A DNA stretch of 64,000 nucleotides from CAZSDU01 sp964429135. GTDB lineage: Bacteria; Bacteroidota; Bacteroidia; Bacteroidales; FEN-979. Below the pieces are notes generated by a model. It was not told the DNA's origin, made no database searches, and worked only from the letters and a program-made list of their open reading frames with translations. Within the stretch, counting starts at the first letter, position 1. The number at the start of each line of letters is the position of its first letter. The translations under genes were made by a program, and so were the position numbers. Positions 8,597 through 18,385 of the stretch are shown piece after piece. Location: NCBI GenBank assembly GCA_964429135.1, contig CAYSAU010000002.1, positions 62,001 to 126,000 on the forward strand. The letters are read 5' to 3'.

Positions 8597-11206
8597 CTAT
8601 CTGAGAATCGTCACCGATCCTCTGAGGGTACGCAGAATCATTCCACTAAGGGTGATTTCCCAAACGTCGCATACATAAAAATAAACCCCGTCACTGCATC
8701 CCTGATGAGTGGTCATGTCTTTGCCGTCCCAGTTGATGTCAGGATCATGTGTTTCAAACACTGCTCTGCCCCAACGATCGAAAACTTTCAGGTGAATTTC
8801 ATTGACTGAGGTATAAGGAAACGGTCTGAAGTAATCATTCTTTCCGTCATTGTTTGGGGTGAAAATATTGGGAAGACGGTAAGCTGGACAGGCATCGGAA
8901 TTGATGCAAACCGTATTGCTGAAATCACTGATGTTTCCGACAGAATCAATGGCTTTGACAGCATAACACCCGACAACCGAATGTGCTGGCCTGTGGGTAT
9001 AGCTGGTATCCCGGGGATCCGGAATGGAGTCGATCAGCTGCCATTCGGTCTGGGGCAGAAGGGTATAATAGATATAATATTTGGCTATGTCTGAGGGACA
9101 GGTATCTCCCGGCATGATCCATGAAAGAACATTGGAAGACTGGTCACAATCCGTGTTGATGCTTAGAAGTGGTGGGCAGGGAGGAACATTGTCCACGGGA
9201 ATCCCACAGGTTTGCTGAGAATAGTTAACAATGGGATCCACGAAACCTGATGCAGAGTAATGTCCAATGCTTTTTACCCGATAGCAGTACTCGAGGCCAT
9301 TAATCAGGTTTTTATCCGAGTAGGAAGGCGCCTCGGAATAACCCACAGAATCGAAGGCGGTTTCAGGAGGAGAGTTGCGATAAATGACAAATCTGTAATT
9401 AGACCAGGGAACCTCATTCGACCAGTTTAGGTCAATACGTTTATCAGTAGGTGCTAGGGTCAGAAACATGGAATGGGCAGGTTGTGAGGATCCGATCAGA
9501 AAACGATTGCCGGGTGTCACATTATAGAGATCCACCCTGTAGCTGAATTCAAAATCCAAAGTATTCAGTGATTGGTTATTGTATATGGTGTCGTTCAGGT
9601 TGCTCAGAGAATCGATCAGAAGGTATTGACCGGGAACATCCGACCTTGAACGCGCCAGTATATACCGATAAGGACCCGGAGCCTGAAGGGTGTCGATCTT
9701 TGTCGGCTTCGACCAGGCAATATAGATTTTCCCATCGCTGATCCGGGTGGTAGTAATGCTGACATTGGTCAGGATGGGAACATCTTTATTCAGGGTTGCG
9801 CAGGCTTCATTCGAAGCATAACTCTCTGCTTTATCCGGATAGATGGCAACCAGGAGGTAACAGTATTTTACCCCACGCATCAGGCCGTTACCTTTGTTGT
9901 CGTCCAGATAAGTTGTTTTGTTGATATCGGATATTTCATCAATTTTTGTATAACCCAGATAGGGTGGAACACCGGTTTGACAATATCCGGGTAAATAACC
10001 CGTGGAATCTGACTTACGGAAAACCTGATAACCGATTGCATTCGGACAGGTATAATGATCCCAGTTCAGTGTAATGGTATTCCCGAAAGGGGTTGCCGTA
10101 AGGTTTTCCGGAGCGGGTCCGACGACCAGGATTTTAACTACACGTATATTAACCAATTGCACCGGACTACCGTTGTCAATGGCTTTAAAATATTGCTGGT
10201 AGGATTTTTTCTGAACATGCTCGCAGAGGGTGGCCCAGCGAAAAATCGTCTGAGTGTGACCACTGCCAACTGCGGGGTCGGGATCCAGGAAAGCCGGACT
10301 GTTCGCGACCATCATCGGGCCACCGGTGCCCGTTAGGGTGACTTTGTTACTGTCAGGGTCCCAGGCTTTGACATTGAACCTGAGGGTCAATCCAGCTTCA
10401 ATACAAGTGTCATTCACCGGATCAATCACAGGCGGACGATTGTTGCATGCTACAACGATAACCTGCATATCCCTGAGTACGCTGCCGATCTTCACTCCAT
10501 TCCTCCATTCTTCGATCAGAATGGCAATATTGTATTCTCCTTGCTGGGGAGGACTGTCCCATACAAGATCACCCGTAATGGAATCAAGTTTGAAAATATG
10601 CGTGGCCGGTGGAAAGGTATAACCCTGAATGATCAATCCCTGTGCCCCCCTGCAAGGCACAAGCCGGTATGATAGACTATCCCCGTCTGCATCGTAGGCG
10701 CCGGGATTATGATAAAAAGGTTGATTGACGCAACCGTTGTCGATAGGGGGAAGTAGTAGTACAGGAGAGTTATTGTAGCCCATGAAAGGATTTATCGTAA
10801 TTTCAGTATAGATAAATAAAGGGGTGTTGATGGAATTGGGAATATTCAGAATCCCCCCGTTACGGTTCGGATCTTCACACGACATGATATAAGTGGATGG
10901 CCCCGGGAAAGTGTGGGTGCCGATATACCGGTTATAACTGATATCATTCGGAAGATACTTGATTTCAACCCTTGGAATGGAACTTTCCGTTCCATCACCC
11001 CAGTTGATCAGGAGAAAATCACGATAGGCATTGGCAGGACTTGGGGTAAAAGTATAAGAAATCAGGGTTACCTCATAGGTTAAACCGGAGAGATGACGGT
11101 ACGTTATTTCAGCAGCACGCTGATGGGTGGCGAAAAGCAATAGGGGAAAGGTGATCAGGGAAAAGGGAAGAAGAATAATGAAATACCGGAATACTCGCTT
11201 AGCCAT
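8597..11206 (-). CDS. T9SS cargo protein with Fn3-like repeats and type B sorting domain
   Basis: The 869-residue protein starts at the ATG at 11206; a longer frame from a TTG at 11212 adds only two residues. It has a signal peptide (about residues 1-28), an N-terminal beta-rich region with PKD-like segments, then at least three fibronectin type III-like modules (each with SWxxP/LNWxx-type strands and GLxYCYRV-type strands, about residues 370-770). It ends in a gliding-motility/T9SS type B sorting domain with RLPNIFTPNNDGKNDYF, VFDRWGRAVFET and NWDGKD, and a YFYVC strand near the end. The protein is therefore predicted to pass the inner membrane by Sec and the outer membrane by T9SS, and to be attached to the surface or secreted. 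The ligand is unknown. Many cysteines suggest disulfide bonds. Confidence 0.9.
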   Translation of the reverse strand: MAKRVFRYFIILLPFSLITFPLLLFATHQRAAEITYRHLSGLTYEVTLISYTFTPSPANAYRDFLLINWGDGTESSIPRVEIKYLPNDISYNRYIGTHTFPGPSTYIMSCEDPNRNGGILNIPNSINTPLFIYTEITINPFMGYNNSPVLLLPPIDNGCVNQPFYHNPGAYDADGDSLSYRLVPCRGAQGLIIQGYTFPPATHIFKLDSITGDLVWDSPPQQGEYNIAILIEEWRNGVKIGSVLRDMQVIVVACNNRPPVIDPVNDTCIEAGLTLRFNVKAWDPDSNKVTLTGTGGPMMVANSPAFLDPDPAVGSGHTQTIFRWATLCEHVQKKSYQQYFKAIDNGSPVQLVNIRVVKILVVGPAPENLTATPFGNTITLNWDHYTCPNAIGYQVFRKSDSTGYLPGYCQTGVPPYLGYTKIDEISDINKTTYLDDNKGNGLMRGVKYCYLLVAIYPDKAESYASNEACATLNKDVPILTNVSITTTRISDGKIYIAWSKPTKIDTLQAPGPYRYILARSRSDVPGQYLLIDSLSNLNDTIYNNQSLNTLDFEFSYRVDLYNVTPGNRFLIGSSQPAHSMFLTLAPTDKRIDLNWSNEVPWSNYRFVIYRNSPPETAFDSVGYSEAPSYSDKNLINGLEYCYRVKSIGHYSASGFVDPIVNYSQQTCGIPVDNVPPCPPLLSINTDCDQSSNVLSWIMPGDTCPSDIAKYYIYYTLLPQTEWQLIDSIPDPRDTSYTHRPAHSVVGCYAVKAIDSVGNISDFSNTVCINSDACPAYRLPNIFTPNNDGKNDYFRPFPYTSVNEIHLKVFDRWGRAVFETHDPDINWDGKDMTTHQGCSDGVYFYVCDVWEITLSGMILRTLRGSVTILR

Positions 11207-11305
11207 AGACAAGTCAATTCATCTGAATCCACCCTCAAAATTAATAATTTTCCCCGGCCGTGACAGAAGAAATGGCATTATTTCAACTCAATCTAAATTT
11301 TAAAC

Positions 11306-11313
11306 TAAATTTG
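11306..11313 (+). promoter_or_regulatory. -7 promoter box upstream of relA/spoT
   Basis: TAAATTTG matches the Bacteroidota TAnnTTTG element exactly and lies 28 bases before the ATG at 11342, in the divergent intergenic region shared with the T9SS cargo gene. No clear -33 TTG is seen. Confidence 0.45.
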
Positions 11314-11341
11314 TGCTCAATTTGACAATAGATCATATTTT

Positions 11342-13537
11342 ATGTATCAACAGGATCCGGCAAAAGAAAGAAAGGAAATACTAAGGCGATACCGGAATCT
11401 GCTTTATATATGGAAGCCTGCAAATCCTGAAGACAAAGCCCAGGTCAAAAAAGCTTTTAAGCTGGCATTGGATGCCCATAAAGACATGCGGCGAAAAAGC
11501 GGGGAGCCTTATATTTATCATCCTCTGAGTGTGGCGACCATTGCCGTTGGCGAGATTGGGCTGGGAACAACTTCCATCATCTGTGCCCTGCTTCATGATG
11601 TGGTTGAGGATACGGAATATTCCATCGAGGATATCCGTGGCCTCTTCGGAGATAAAGTGGCTTCTATTATTGATGGACTGACAAAGATCAAAGGGATCTT
11701 CGACCAGCATACTTCTTCCGTACATGTCGAAAATTTTAAAAAAATACTGCTTACTCTCTCGGATGATGTCAGGGTCATCTTAATTAAACTGGCCGACCGT
11801 CTGCATAATATGAGAACCCTTGATGCACTCCTGCCCGAGAAACAACTGAAAGTTTCTTCCGAAACGGTTTATCTATATGCCCCCCTCGCTCACCGTCTGG
11901 GCTTACATGCCATCAAAAGCGAACTGGAAGATCTTTCCCTGAAGTACACCGATCCTGAAGTGTATGAGACCATTTCAAGGAAATTGAAAGAATCAGAAAG
12001 AGGCAGAACACGTTTTGTCAATAAGTTCATCTATCCCGTTAAAAAAGGGCTGGCAGAAAAAGGATTTAATTTCACTATCCGGGCCCGGGAAAAATCCATC
12101 GCCGCTATCTGGCAGAAAATGAAGAAAAAGGAAGTTCCCTTCGAAGAAGTCTATGATATCTTTGCTATCCGGATAGTAATCGATACCCCTATGGATATGG
12201 AAAAATCAGACTGCTGGAAAGTGTATTCCCTGATTACTGATCATTACCGTCCCAATATGGACCGACTGCGCGACTGGATTTCCATCCCGAAAGCCAATGG
12301 ATATGAAGCTTTGCATACCACCGTGATGAGCCATACCGGCCAATGGGTGGAGATCCAGATCCGTTCAAAAAGAATGGACGAGATTGCTGAAAAAGGATAT
12401 GCTGCCCATTGGAAATACAAGGAGTCGATGAACATCAACAGCCAACTGGATAACTGGCTTGATCGTATTAAGGAAATGATCGAAAGCCCGGATGCGGATA
12501 CCCTTTCCTTTATTGATGATGTCAAAGGATATTTTTTCCTTGAAGAAATATCTATCTTTACCCCACAGGGTGAGCTGAGAACCCTTCCTGCCAACTCCTG
12601 TGTGCTCGACTTTGCCTATGCCATTCACTCTGAAATCGGGAATACCTGCATCGGCGCCAAAGTCGATAAAAAACTGGCCCCGATTAACTATATCCTGAAG
12701 AACGGACAGCAGATCGAGATCATCACTTCAAAAAAACAAAACCCTAAAGAAGAATGGTTGAATTATGTCGTGACAACCAGGGCTAAATCAAGCATCAAAC
12801 TCGCTGTCAGGGAGGGGAAAAAGAAATTTTTTAAAACCGGGAAAGAGAAACTTGAAAAATGGTTCCTGCAAATGGGGGTTGAATTTAACCACGAAAACAT
12901 AAAAAAATTCCTTTTTGCAGCCAATTTAAGCAGCCTGGTAGATCTCTATTATGCAGTTGCCCAGGATAAATTGGGGATCAAAGATGTGAAAATCTTTGCC
13001 GCGTCTCACTTCAGGAACGGATGGCTGAACTATATCAGTACAAGTAACGACAAACGCTCGAAGGTTAAAACATCAGGAGTAAACAAACGTACAAAAACCA
13101 GACGGGAAGATACACCCGGCTTCGAGCTTGCCAACTGCTGTAACCCTATTCCCGGGGATGAGGTCATCGGACTGATCTCATCCAGTCATTCCCGCCCCCA
13201 GATCCACCGGAAAAATTGTCCCAGGGCACAGGAATTGATCACCATGTATGGTAATAAGGTAACCGAAGTCGATTGGTCCGACAAAACCTTGTTATCTTTC
13301 CGGACAAGGATCCGGATTACCGGAATGGACCGTCAGGGTTTGATCAATGAGATCACCAGGATCATTTCCAATGAGCTGAACCTGAATATTGAATCCTTTC
13401 ACCTCGATGCCCATGACGGATTGACCGAAGGGGAAATTATTCTTTTTGTCAGAGACCGATATAAACTCAACGATCTTCTGCAGGAATTGAAAGCAGTTGA
13501 CGGGATAACCAATGTGATTCGGGTGGATTCAAATTAA
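11342..13537 (+). CDS. rsh: bifunctional (p)ppGpp synthetase/hydrolase (RelA/SpoT)
   Basis: This is a long RelA/SpoT homologue (731 residues) that controls the stringent response by making and degrading (p)ppGpp. The hydrolase HD domain keeps its metal ligands, H60, H85-D86 and D90 in LLHDVVEDT. The synthetase domain has RDWISIPKANGYEALHT (about 312-328). A TGS domain follows near 410-470, then a CC-containing segment NCCNPIPGDEVIG (about 598-610), then a C-terminal ACT domain. Both active sites look intact, so it is probably bifunctional like SpoT. It is followed by fur and purA on the same strand. purA makes adenylosuccinate from IMP and GTP, so a functional link through GTP is plausible but inferred. 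Confidence 0.95.
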   Translation: MYQQDPAKERKEILRRYRNLLYIWKPANPEDKAQVKKAFKLALDAHKDMRRKSGEPYIYHPLSVATIAVGEIGLGTTSIICALLHDVVEDTEYSIEDIRGLFGDKVASIIDGLTKIKGIFDQHTSSVHVENFKKILLTLSDDVRVILIKLADRLHNMRTLDALLPEKQLKVSSETVYLYAPLAHRLGLHAIKSELEDLSLKYTDPEVYETISRKLKESERGRTRFVNKFIYPVKKGLAEKGFNFTIRAREKSIAAIWQKMKKKEVPFEEVYDIFAIRIVIDTPMDMEKSDCWKVYSLITDHYRPNMDRLRDWISIPKANGYEALHTTVMSHTGQWVEIQIRSKRMDEIAEKGYAAHWKYKESMNINSQLDNWLDRIKEMIESPDADTLSFIDDVKGYFFLEEISIFTPQGELRTLPANSCVLDFAYAIHSEIGNTCIGAKVDKKLAPINYILKNGQQIEIITSKKQNPKEEWLNYVVTTRAKSSIKLAVREGKKKFFKTGKEKLEKWFLQMGVEFNHENIKKFLFAANLSSLVDLYYAVAQDKLGIKDVKIFAASHFRNGWLNYISTSNDKRSKVKTSGVNKRTKTRREDTPGFELANCCNPIPGDEVIGLISSSHSRPQIHRKNCPRAQELITMYGNKVTEVDWSDKTLLSFRTRIRITGMDRQGLINEITRIISNELNLNIESFHLDAHDGLTEGEIILFVRDRYKLNDLLQELKAVDGITNVIRVDSN

Positions 13538-13550
13538 TTTTTTATTTTTA

Positions 13551-13584
13551 TTTGTTCTAAATAGGTATTAATTTTATATCTTTA
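13551..13584 (+). promoter_or_regulatory. predicted promoter of fur
   Basis: A TTTG at 13551-13554 and TATCTTTA at 13577-13584 are separated by 22 bases, close to the Bacteroidota -33/-7 arrangement; the last base of the -7 box deviates from the consensus. It lies 16 bases before the fur ATG and after the relA/spoT stop, so fur can be transcribed on its own. Confidence 0.5.
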
Positions 13585-13600
13585 TACAAAAATTCCGGAA

Positions 13601-14053
13601 ATGATAAAGAAATCAACGGACGAAGCCACTGAAAATGTCAGAAACCTGTTTACTGATTATCTTGAACACCATGGGCACCGCAAAACCCCAGAGAGATATA
13701 CCATCCTTAAAGAGATCTTTGCCACGGATGGTCATTTTGATATAGAAACGCTATATATCAGAATGAAAACCCATAAATACCGTGTTAGCCGTGCAACCCT
13801 GTACAATACCATTGAACTGCTGCTCGACTGTGGATTGGTGACTAAGCATCAGTTCGGAACAAATTATGCACAGTATGAAAAATCAGCTTTGTTCAAACAG
13901 CATGATCATTTTATTTTTGAGGATACCGGAGAAGTTCTTGAGTTTTATGATCCCCTTGTGGAGGAAATTAAAACCAAGATTGAACAGCAATTCGGCGTTG
14001 ATGTAACCCATTACGCGCTTACATTTTACGGTAAGACAAAATCTAAAAAATAA
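13601..14053 (+). CDS. fur: Fur family transcriptional repressor
   Basis: The 150-residue protein has the Fur fold: a winged helix (about 20-90) with KTPERYTILKEIF and the recognition helix VSRATLYNTIELL at about 62-74, followed by a dimerisation domain starting at HDH (101-103). Fur proteins are metal-dependent repressors, usually of iron, zinc or peroxide genes. The segment after HDHFI reads FEDTGEV where the classic family has CxxC, so the structural zinc cysteines are absent. Which metal or signal it senses cannot be decided. The gene is 11 bases before purA. A probable own promoter is at 13551-13584. Confidence 0.88.
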   Translation: MIKKSTDEATENVRNLFTDYLEHHGHRKTPERYTILKEIFATDGHFDIETLYIRMKTHKYRVSRATLYNTIELLLDCGLVTKHQFGTNYAQYEKSALFKQHDHFIFEDTGEVLEFYDPLVEEIKTKIEQQFGVDVTHYALTFYGKTKSKK

Positions 14054-14064
14054 ATTCTATCTGC

Positions 14065-15354
14065 ATGAAGCTTGATGTTATACTGGGTTTGCAATGGGGA
14101 GATGAAGGGAAAGGAAAAATTGTTGACGTCTTTACTCCTCATTATCAAATCATTGCCCGTTTTCAGGGTGGTCCGAATGCTGGTCACACCATAGCATTTG
14201 GAGGAAAAAAATTTGTTCTTCATACGATTCCTTCCGGGATATTTCATCCTGAAACACTGAATGTGATTGGCAATGGGGTTATCATCGACCCGTATATTCT
14301 TTTTAAGGAAATTAGAACCCTGAAGGAATCGGGCATAAATCCTGAGCATAACCTGCTGATCTCCAAAAGGGCCCACCTCATCCTTCCGACCCATCGTTTG
14401 CTGGATGCAGCCAGTGAGTCGGCAAAAGGAAATGATAAGATCGGTTCTACCCTGAAAGGAATCGGACCTGCCTATACCGATAAATATGCCCGAAACGGAA
14501 TCAGGGTCGGGAACATCAGGGAAAAGGATTTTGACAAGCGGTATCAACAACTTAAGGAGATTCACATGAACCTTCTTGATTCCTGCAAATCAGATGTATC
14601 CCGCTTTTTATTTGACGGTTTTTCTCTGTCTGAATATGAGAAATTGTGGTTTGAATCGATTGAAAAGATGCGCAGTTTGCAGTTGATCGACAGTGAAATA
14701 TTTCTTAATCAATGCCTGGATGATGGCCTGTCTATGCTTGCAGAAGGGGCTCAGGGAACCATGCTCGATGTGGATTTCGGATCTTATCCCTTTGTGACAT
14801 CCTCCAATACTATCACGGCTGGGGCCTGTTCAGGACTGGGCATTGCTCCCCATCGAATTGGTAAAGTTTTCGGTATTTTTAAAGCCTATTGTACCCGTGT
14901 GGGCAGCGGCCCATTTCCAACAGAGTTGATGGATATTCATGGAGAAAACCTGCGCAAGGGAGGCCATGAGTTTGGTTCCACAACCGGTCGCCCACGTCGT
15001 TGTGGATGGCTTGACCTTCCGGCTTTAAAATATGCCGTGATGCTTAATGGAGTAAATAGCCTGATCATGATGAAAGCAGATGTGCTTAACCCATTCCCAG
15101 AGATCAGGATTTGTACGAAATATCGGCTTGGAGAGCAAATGCTGGAAAATGTCTCTTATGACCTCAGTCAGGAAAAATTGCTTCCGGTCTATCAGACGAT
15201 GCAGGGGTGGAATGCTGATCTCGATGGGATACAAAGCATGAAGGATCTGCCTCAGGCATTGAAAGATTATATCTCGTTTATCGAAAAATCCCTGGAATTA
15301 CCCATTGAAACGGTATCCATCGGCCCCGACCGCATCCAAACCCTAAACAGGTAA
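14065..15354 (+). CDS. purA: adenylosuccinate synthetase
   Basis: PurA joins IMP and aspartate using GTP, the first committed step to AMP. The 429-residue length is normal. The P-loop-like GTP motif QWGDEGKGK is at about 10-18, and the family segments GGPNAGHTI (about 36-44), LKGIGPAYTDK (about 131-141), EGAQGTMLDVD (about 229-239) and GSTTGRPRRCGW (about 304-315) are complete. The gene begins 11 bases after fur. Its 3' end faces infB with only 3 bases between the two stop codons, and I see no terminator there. Confidence 0.97.
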   Translation: MKLDVILGLQWGDEGKGKIVDVFTPHYQIIARFQGGPNAGHTIAFGGKKFVLHTIPSGIFHPETLNVIGNGVIIDPYILFKEIRTLKESGINPEHNLLISKRAHLILPTHRLLDAASESAKGNDKIGSTLKGIGPAYTDKYARNGIRVGNIREKDFDKRYQQLKEIHMNLLDSCKSDVSRFLFDGFSLSEYEKLWFESIEKMRSLQLIDSEIFLNQCLDDGLSMLAEGAQGTMLDVDFGSYPFVTSSNTITAGACSGLGIAPHRIGKVFGIFKAYCTRVGSGPFPTELMDIHGENLRKGGHEFGSTTGRPRRCGWLDLPALKYAVMLNGVNSLIMMKADVLNPFPEIRICTKYRLGEQMLENVSYDLSQEKLLPVYQTMQGWNADLDGIQSMKDLPQALKDYISFIEKSLELPIETVSIGPDRIQTLNR

Positions 15355-15357
15355 AAA

Positions 15358-18300
15358 TTAAAGTTTGCGCTTGATTTCCACTTGTTCGTATCCTTCAACG
15401 ATATCACCTACTTTAATGTCGTTGTAATTTTCGATATTCAGCCCGCATTCATAACCGGAGCTTACTTCTTTCACATCGTCTTTAAATCGTTTCAGCGATC
15501 CGAGCATACCGGTATAGACGACAATCCCATCACGGATGACACGTATTTTGGTGTTTCGGGTCACTTTCCCGTCCAGCACCATACAACCGGCGACAGAACC
15601 CACTTTTGTGATCTTGAACACTTCCCTGACTTCAATATTGCATAGAATTTTTTCTTCGATTTCAGGAGCAAGCATTCCTTCGATAGCCATTTTGATTTCT
15701 TCGATGGCTTGGTAAATAATGGAATACAGCCGGATATCGATCTGCTCCTGTTCAGCCAGTTTACGTGCCGAAACAGATGGCCTGACCTGGAATCCTACAA
15801 TGACGGCATTGGATGCCGAAGCGAGCAGAACGTCAGATTCGGTGATGGCGCCCACGGATTTATGGATCACGTTGACCATGACTTCAGGGGTGGAAAGTTT
15901 CAGCAGGGAATCGGAAAGCGCTTCCACTGATCCATCCACGTCTCCCTTGACAATAATATTCAATTCCTTGAAATCTCCGATGGCAATACGTCTTCCGATT
16001 TCATCGAGGGTAATGTGCTTCTGTGTCCTTAATCCCTGTTCTCTCTGAAGCTGCAGACGTTTGGTGGCAATGGCTTTGGTTTCCTTTTCATCTAACATGA
16101 TGTTAAAGGTATCGCCGGCCTGTGGAGCGCCATTTAACCCCAGCATCAACATAGGCTGGGAAGGGCCTGCTTCCCTGATCGGTTGGTTACGCTCATTGTA
16201 CATGGCTTTCACTTTACCATAGGTGGCTCCTGCAAGAACCATATCCCCAATCCTCAGGGTGCCATTCTGTACCAGTAATTTGGCCACATAGCCCCGTCCT
16301 TTATCAAGCGATGACTCAATGACGGTTCCCAGCGCCAGTCGTTTGGGGTTGCCTTTCAGGGTTAGCATTTCAGCTTCGAGAAGAACTTTTTCAAGAAGAA
16401 GGTTGACATTGGTTCCCACTTTTGCTGAAATTTCCTGAGTCTGGTATTTGCCTCCCCATTCTTCCACCAGAATATTCATTTTCGACAGTTCCTCCCGGAT
16501 TTTATCAGGATTGGCATTGGGCTTATCCATTTTATTATAGGCAAATACAATGGGGACCCCTGCCGCCAATGCATGGTTAATGGCTTCCTTGGTCTGAGGC
16601 ATGACATTTTCATCTGCCGCAATGACGATGATAACCACATCAGTGATTTTTGCACCCCGTGCCCTCATGGCTGTAAAAGCCTCATGTCCGGGTGTATCGA
16701 GGAAAGTAATAGTCTTCCCGTTTTCGAGGGTTACTTCGTAAGCCCCGATATGCTGTGTTATCCCTCCTGCCTCACCGGCAACCACATTGGTGCTGCGGAT
16801 AAAATCAAGCAACTTGGTTTTTCCATGGTCAACATGGCCCATCACCGTGACTATGGGTGGACGGTCAACAAGATCCTCAGCTTTATCCTGATCATCATGC
16901 ATTTTAATGGCTTCCTGGACTTCCACACTCACAAATTCGACTTTGTAGCCAAATTCTTCAGCTACAAGAGTGAGGGTCTCAGCATCAAGGCGCTGGTTGA
17001 TCGAAACAAACATCCCCAATGCCATACAGGTGGAAATGACCTCTGTGACCGGTACGTTGATCATGGAAGCCAGGTCATTGGCAGTGACGAATTCCGTTAC
17101 CTTGATGAAGCGTTTACCTTCCTCCACCCGTTCTGCTTCCTGGTGCATTTGCTGGCTGATCGCATCGCGTTTTGCCCGACGATATTTTGAGGCTTTTGAT
17201 TTCCCGATAGGGCCAAGGCGAGCAAGGGTCTCTTTAATCTGCTTTTCAATGTCCTCAGAGGTGACTTCCGGTTTTTGAAGCTCTGGTTTCCCAAACTTCC
17301 TGTCTTTGAGCCTGGGTTTTGCAATATCCGATTTTACGGTTTCCGTCGTCTCGTCACTTCCACTGCTTCGCTTGATCCGCTTGCGTTTTTTCTTTTTTGA
17401 TTTGAGGGCATCATCTGAGGAAGAAGCGACCGGTTGTTTCTTTTTCTCAAACTTCTTGGGTTCCGGCAATTTCATGGATCCGAGTATCGTCGGGCCTTCC
17501 AGTACAATTCTGGCGCGTGGCAGGAAATTATCTTCCACAATTTCAGCAACGGGAGTTTCGGGTATTATTTCCTCAGAAACCGCGGGAACAATGGGAAGAT
17601 CAGCTTCAATGATCTCCGGTTCCGGTATTTCCATAAGCATTACAGGCTCTTCCTTGATAGGTTCAGGAATAATTTCTTCCACAATTTCCTTCTTGGCTTT
17701 TCCTTTTTTTGCCGGTTTCCTGGATAATGAATCAAGATCCATTTTCCCAAGGATCTTAATATCAGCCGCAATTTTAGTTTCTGCTTCTTTCTCGGTGATT
17801 TCAACTTGTTCAGCAGCTTCTTCTTTCTTCTCTTTGATTTTCTTCTTTACTGTATTTTCAGCAGCCTGAGTCAGGTCTATTTCTTTCAGTTCTTTTTCAG
17901 GTTCTTTATCAGCTTCTTTTTTAATTTCAGTCTCAAGGATAGGTTCCACGATGGGTTCCGGCTTGGGTTCCGGTTTTGGCTCGGGCTTCAGGGTTTCCTG
18001 GACAGGGTCTTCCTTTGTTTTTTTCGGCGGTTCTGCTTTCTTCTTTTCAAAGTCTATGGAGACATTTTTGATGAAAAGATCATCCAATTCCTTCTCACGG
18101 TCTTTACTGGCAATTTTTTTATCTTCAATGGTAATGGTCTCATGCGTGGCAAACTGTAGGCCTATTTTCTTAGCCTCTTCCTTGACATGCTTTTCTGAAG
18201 AAAATTCTTTCGACAACAGGGCATACATCTCCTGTGTCAACTTGGCATTGGGATCCCTGTCGATGGCAATTCCTTTCTTGGAAAGGAATTCCACCACCGT

Positions 18301-18366
18301 GTTGATCCCGATGTTGAATTCCCTTGCGGCTTTGCTTAGCCTGGTTGTTGTTACGCCTTCACTCAT
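15358..18366 (-). CDS. infB: translation initiation factor IF-2
   Basis: IF-2 is the GTPase that brings initiator tRNA to the ribosome. The protein is 1002 residues. Its N-terminal half is a long low-complexity region rich in Lys, Glu and Pro, including a short run of KPEP units near residue 127. The conserved IF2_N segment RLSKAAREFNIG lies at the very start. The GTPase domain begins near residue 505 with GHVDHGKTK, followed by DTPGHEAFTAM and NKMD. The C-terminal domains with the usual GDIVEGYEQVEIKRKL end are intact. It is the last gene of the rimP-nusA-infB operon, 19 bases after nusA. Long charged N-termini are normal in Bacteroidota. Confidence 0.97.
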   Translation of the reverse strand: MSEGVTTTRLSKAAREFNIGINTVVEFLSKKGIAIDRDPNAKLTQEMYALLSKEFSSEKHVKEEAKKIGLQFATHETITIEDKKIASKDREKELDDLFIKNVSIDFEKKKAEPPKKTKEDPVQETLKPEPKPEPKPEPIVEPILETEIKKEADKEPEKELKEIDLTQAAENTVKKKIKEKKEEAAEQVEITEKEAETKIAADIKILGKMDLDSLSRKPAKKGKAKKEIVEEIIPEPIKEEPVMLMEIPEPEIIEADLPIVPAVSEEIIPETPVAEIVEDNFLPRARIVLEGPTILGSMKLPEPKKFEKKKQPVASSSDDALKSKKKKRKRIKRSSGSDETTETVKSDIAKPRLKDRKFGKPELQKPEVTSEDIEKQIKETLARLGPIGKSKASKYRRAKRDAISQQMHQEAERVEEGKRFIKVTEFVTANDLASMINVPVTEVISTCMALGMFVSINQRLDAETLTLVAEEFGYKVEFVSVEVQEAIKMHDDQDKAEDLVDRPPIVTVMGHVDHGKTKLLDFIRSTNVVAGEAGGITQHIGAYEVTLENGKTITFLDTPGHEAFTAMRARGAKITDVVIIVIAADENVMPQTKEAINHALAAGVPIVFAYNKMDKPNANPDKIREELSKMNILVEEWGGKYQTQEISAKVGTNVNLLLEKVLLEAEMLTLKGNPKRLALGTVIESSLDKGRGYVAKLLVQNGTLRIGDMVLAGATYGKVKAMYNERNQPIREAGPSQPMLMLGLNGAPQAGDTFNIMLDEKETKAIATKRLQLQREQGLRTQKHITLDEIGRRIAIGDFKELNIIVKGDVDGSVEALSDSLLKLSTPEVMVNVIHKSVGAITESDVLLASASNAVIVGFQVRPSVSARKLAEQEQIDIRLYSIIYQAIEEIKMAIEGMLAPEIEEKILCNIEVREVFKITKVGSVAGCMVLDGKVTRNTKIRVIRDGIVVYTGMLGSLKRFKDDVKEVSSGYECGLNIENYNDIKVGDIVEGYEQVEIKRKL

Positions 18367-18385
18367 GCGGTAAAATTAATATTTT

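Noticed and set aside
16573..17190. Long plus-strand frames (up to about 200 codons) opposite infB
   Set aside because: Antisense shadows of the long infB gene; sequence is rich in rare residues and matches no family.
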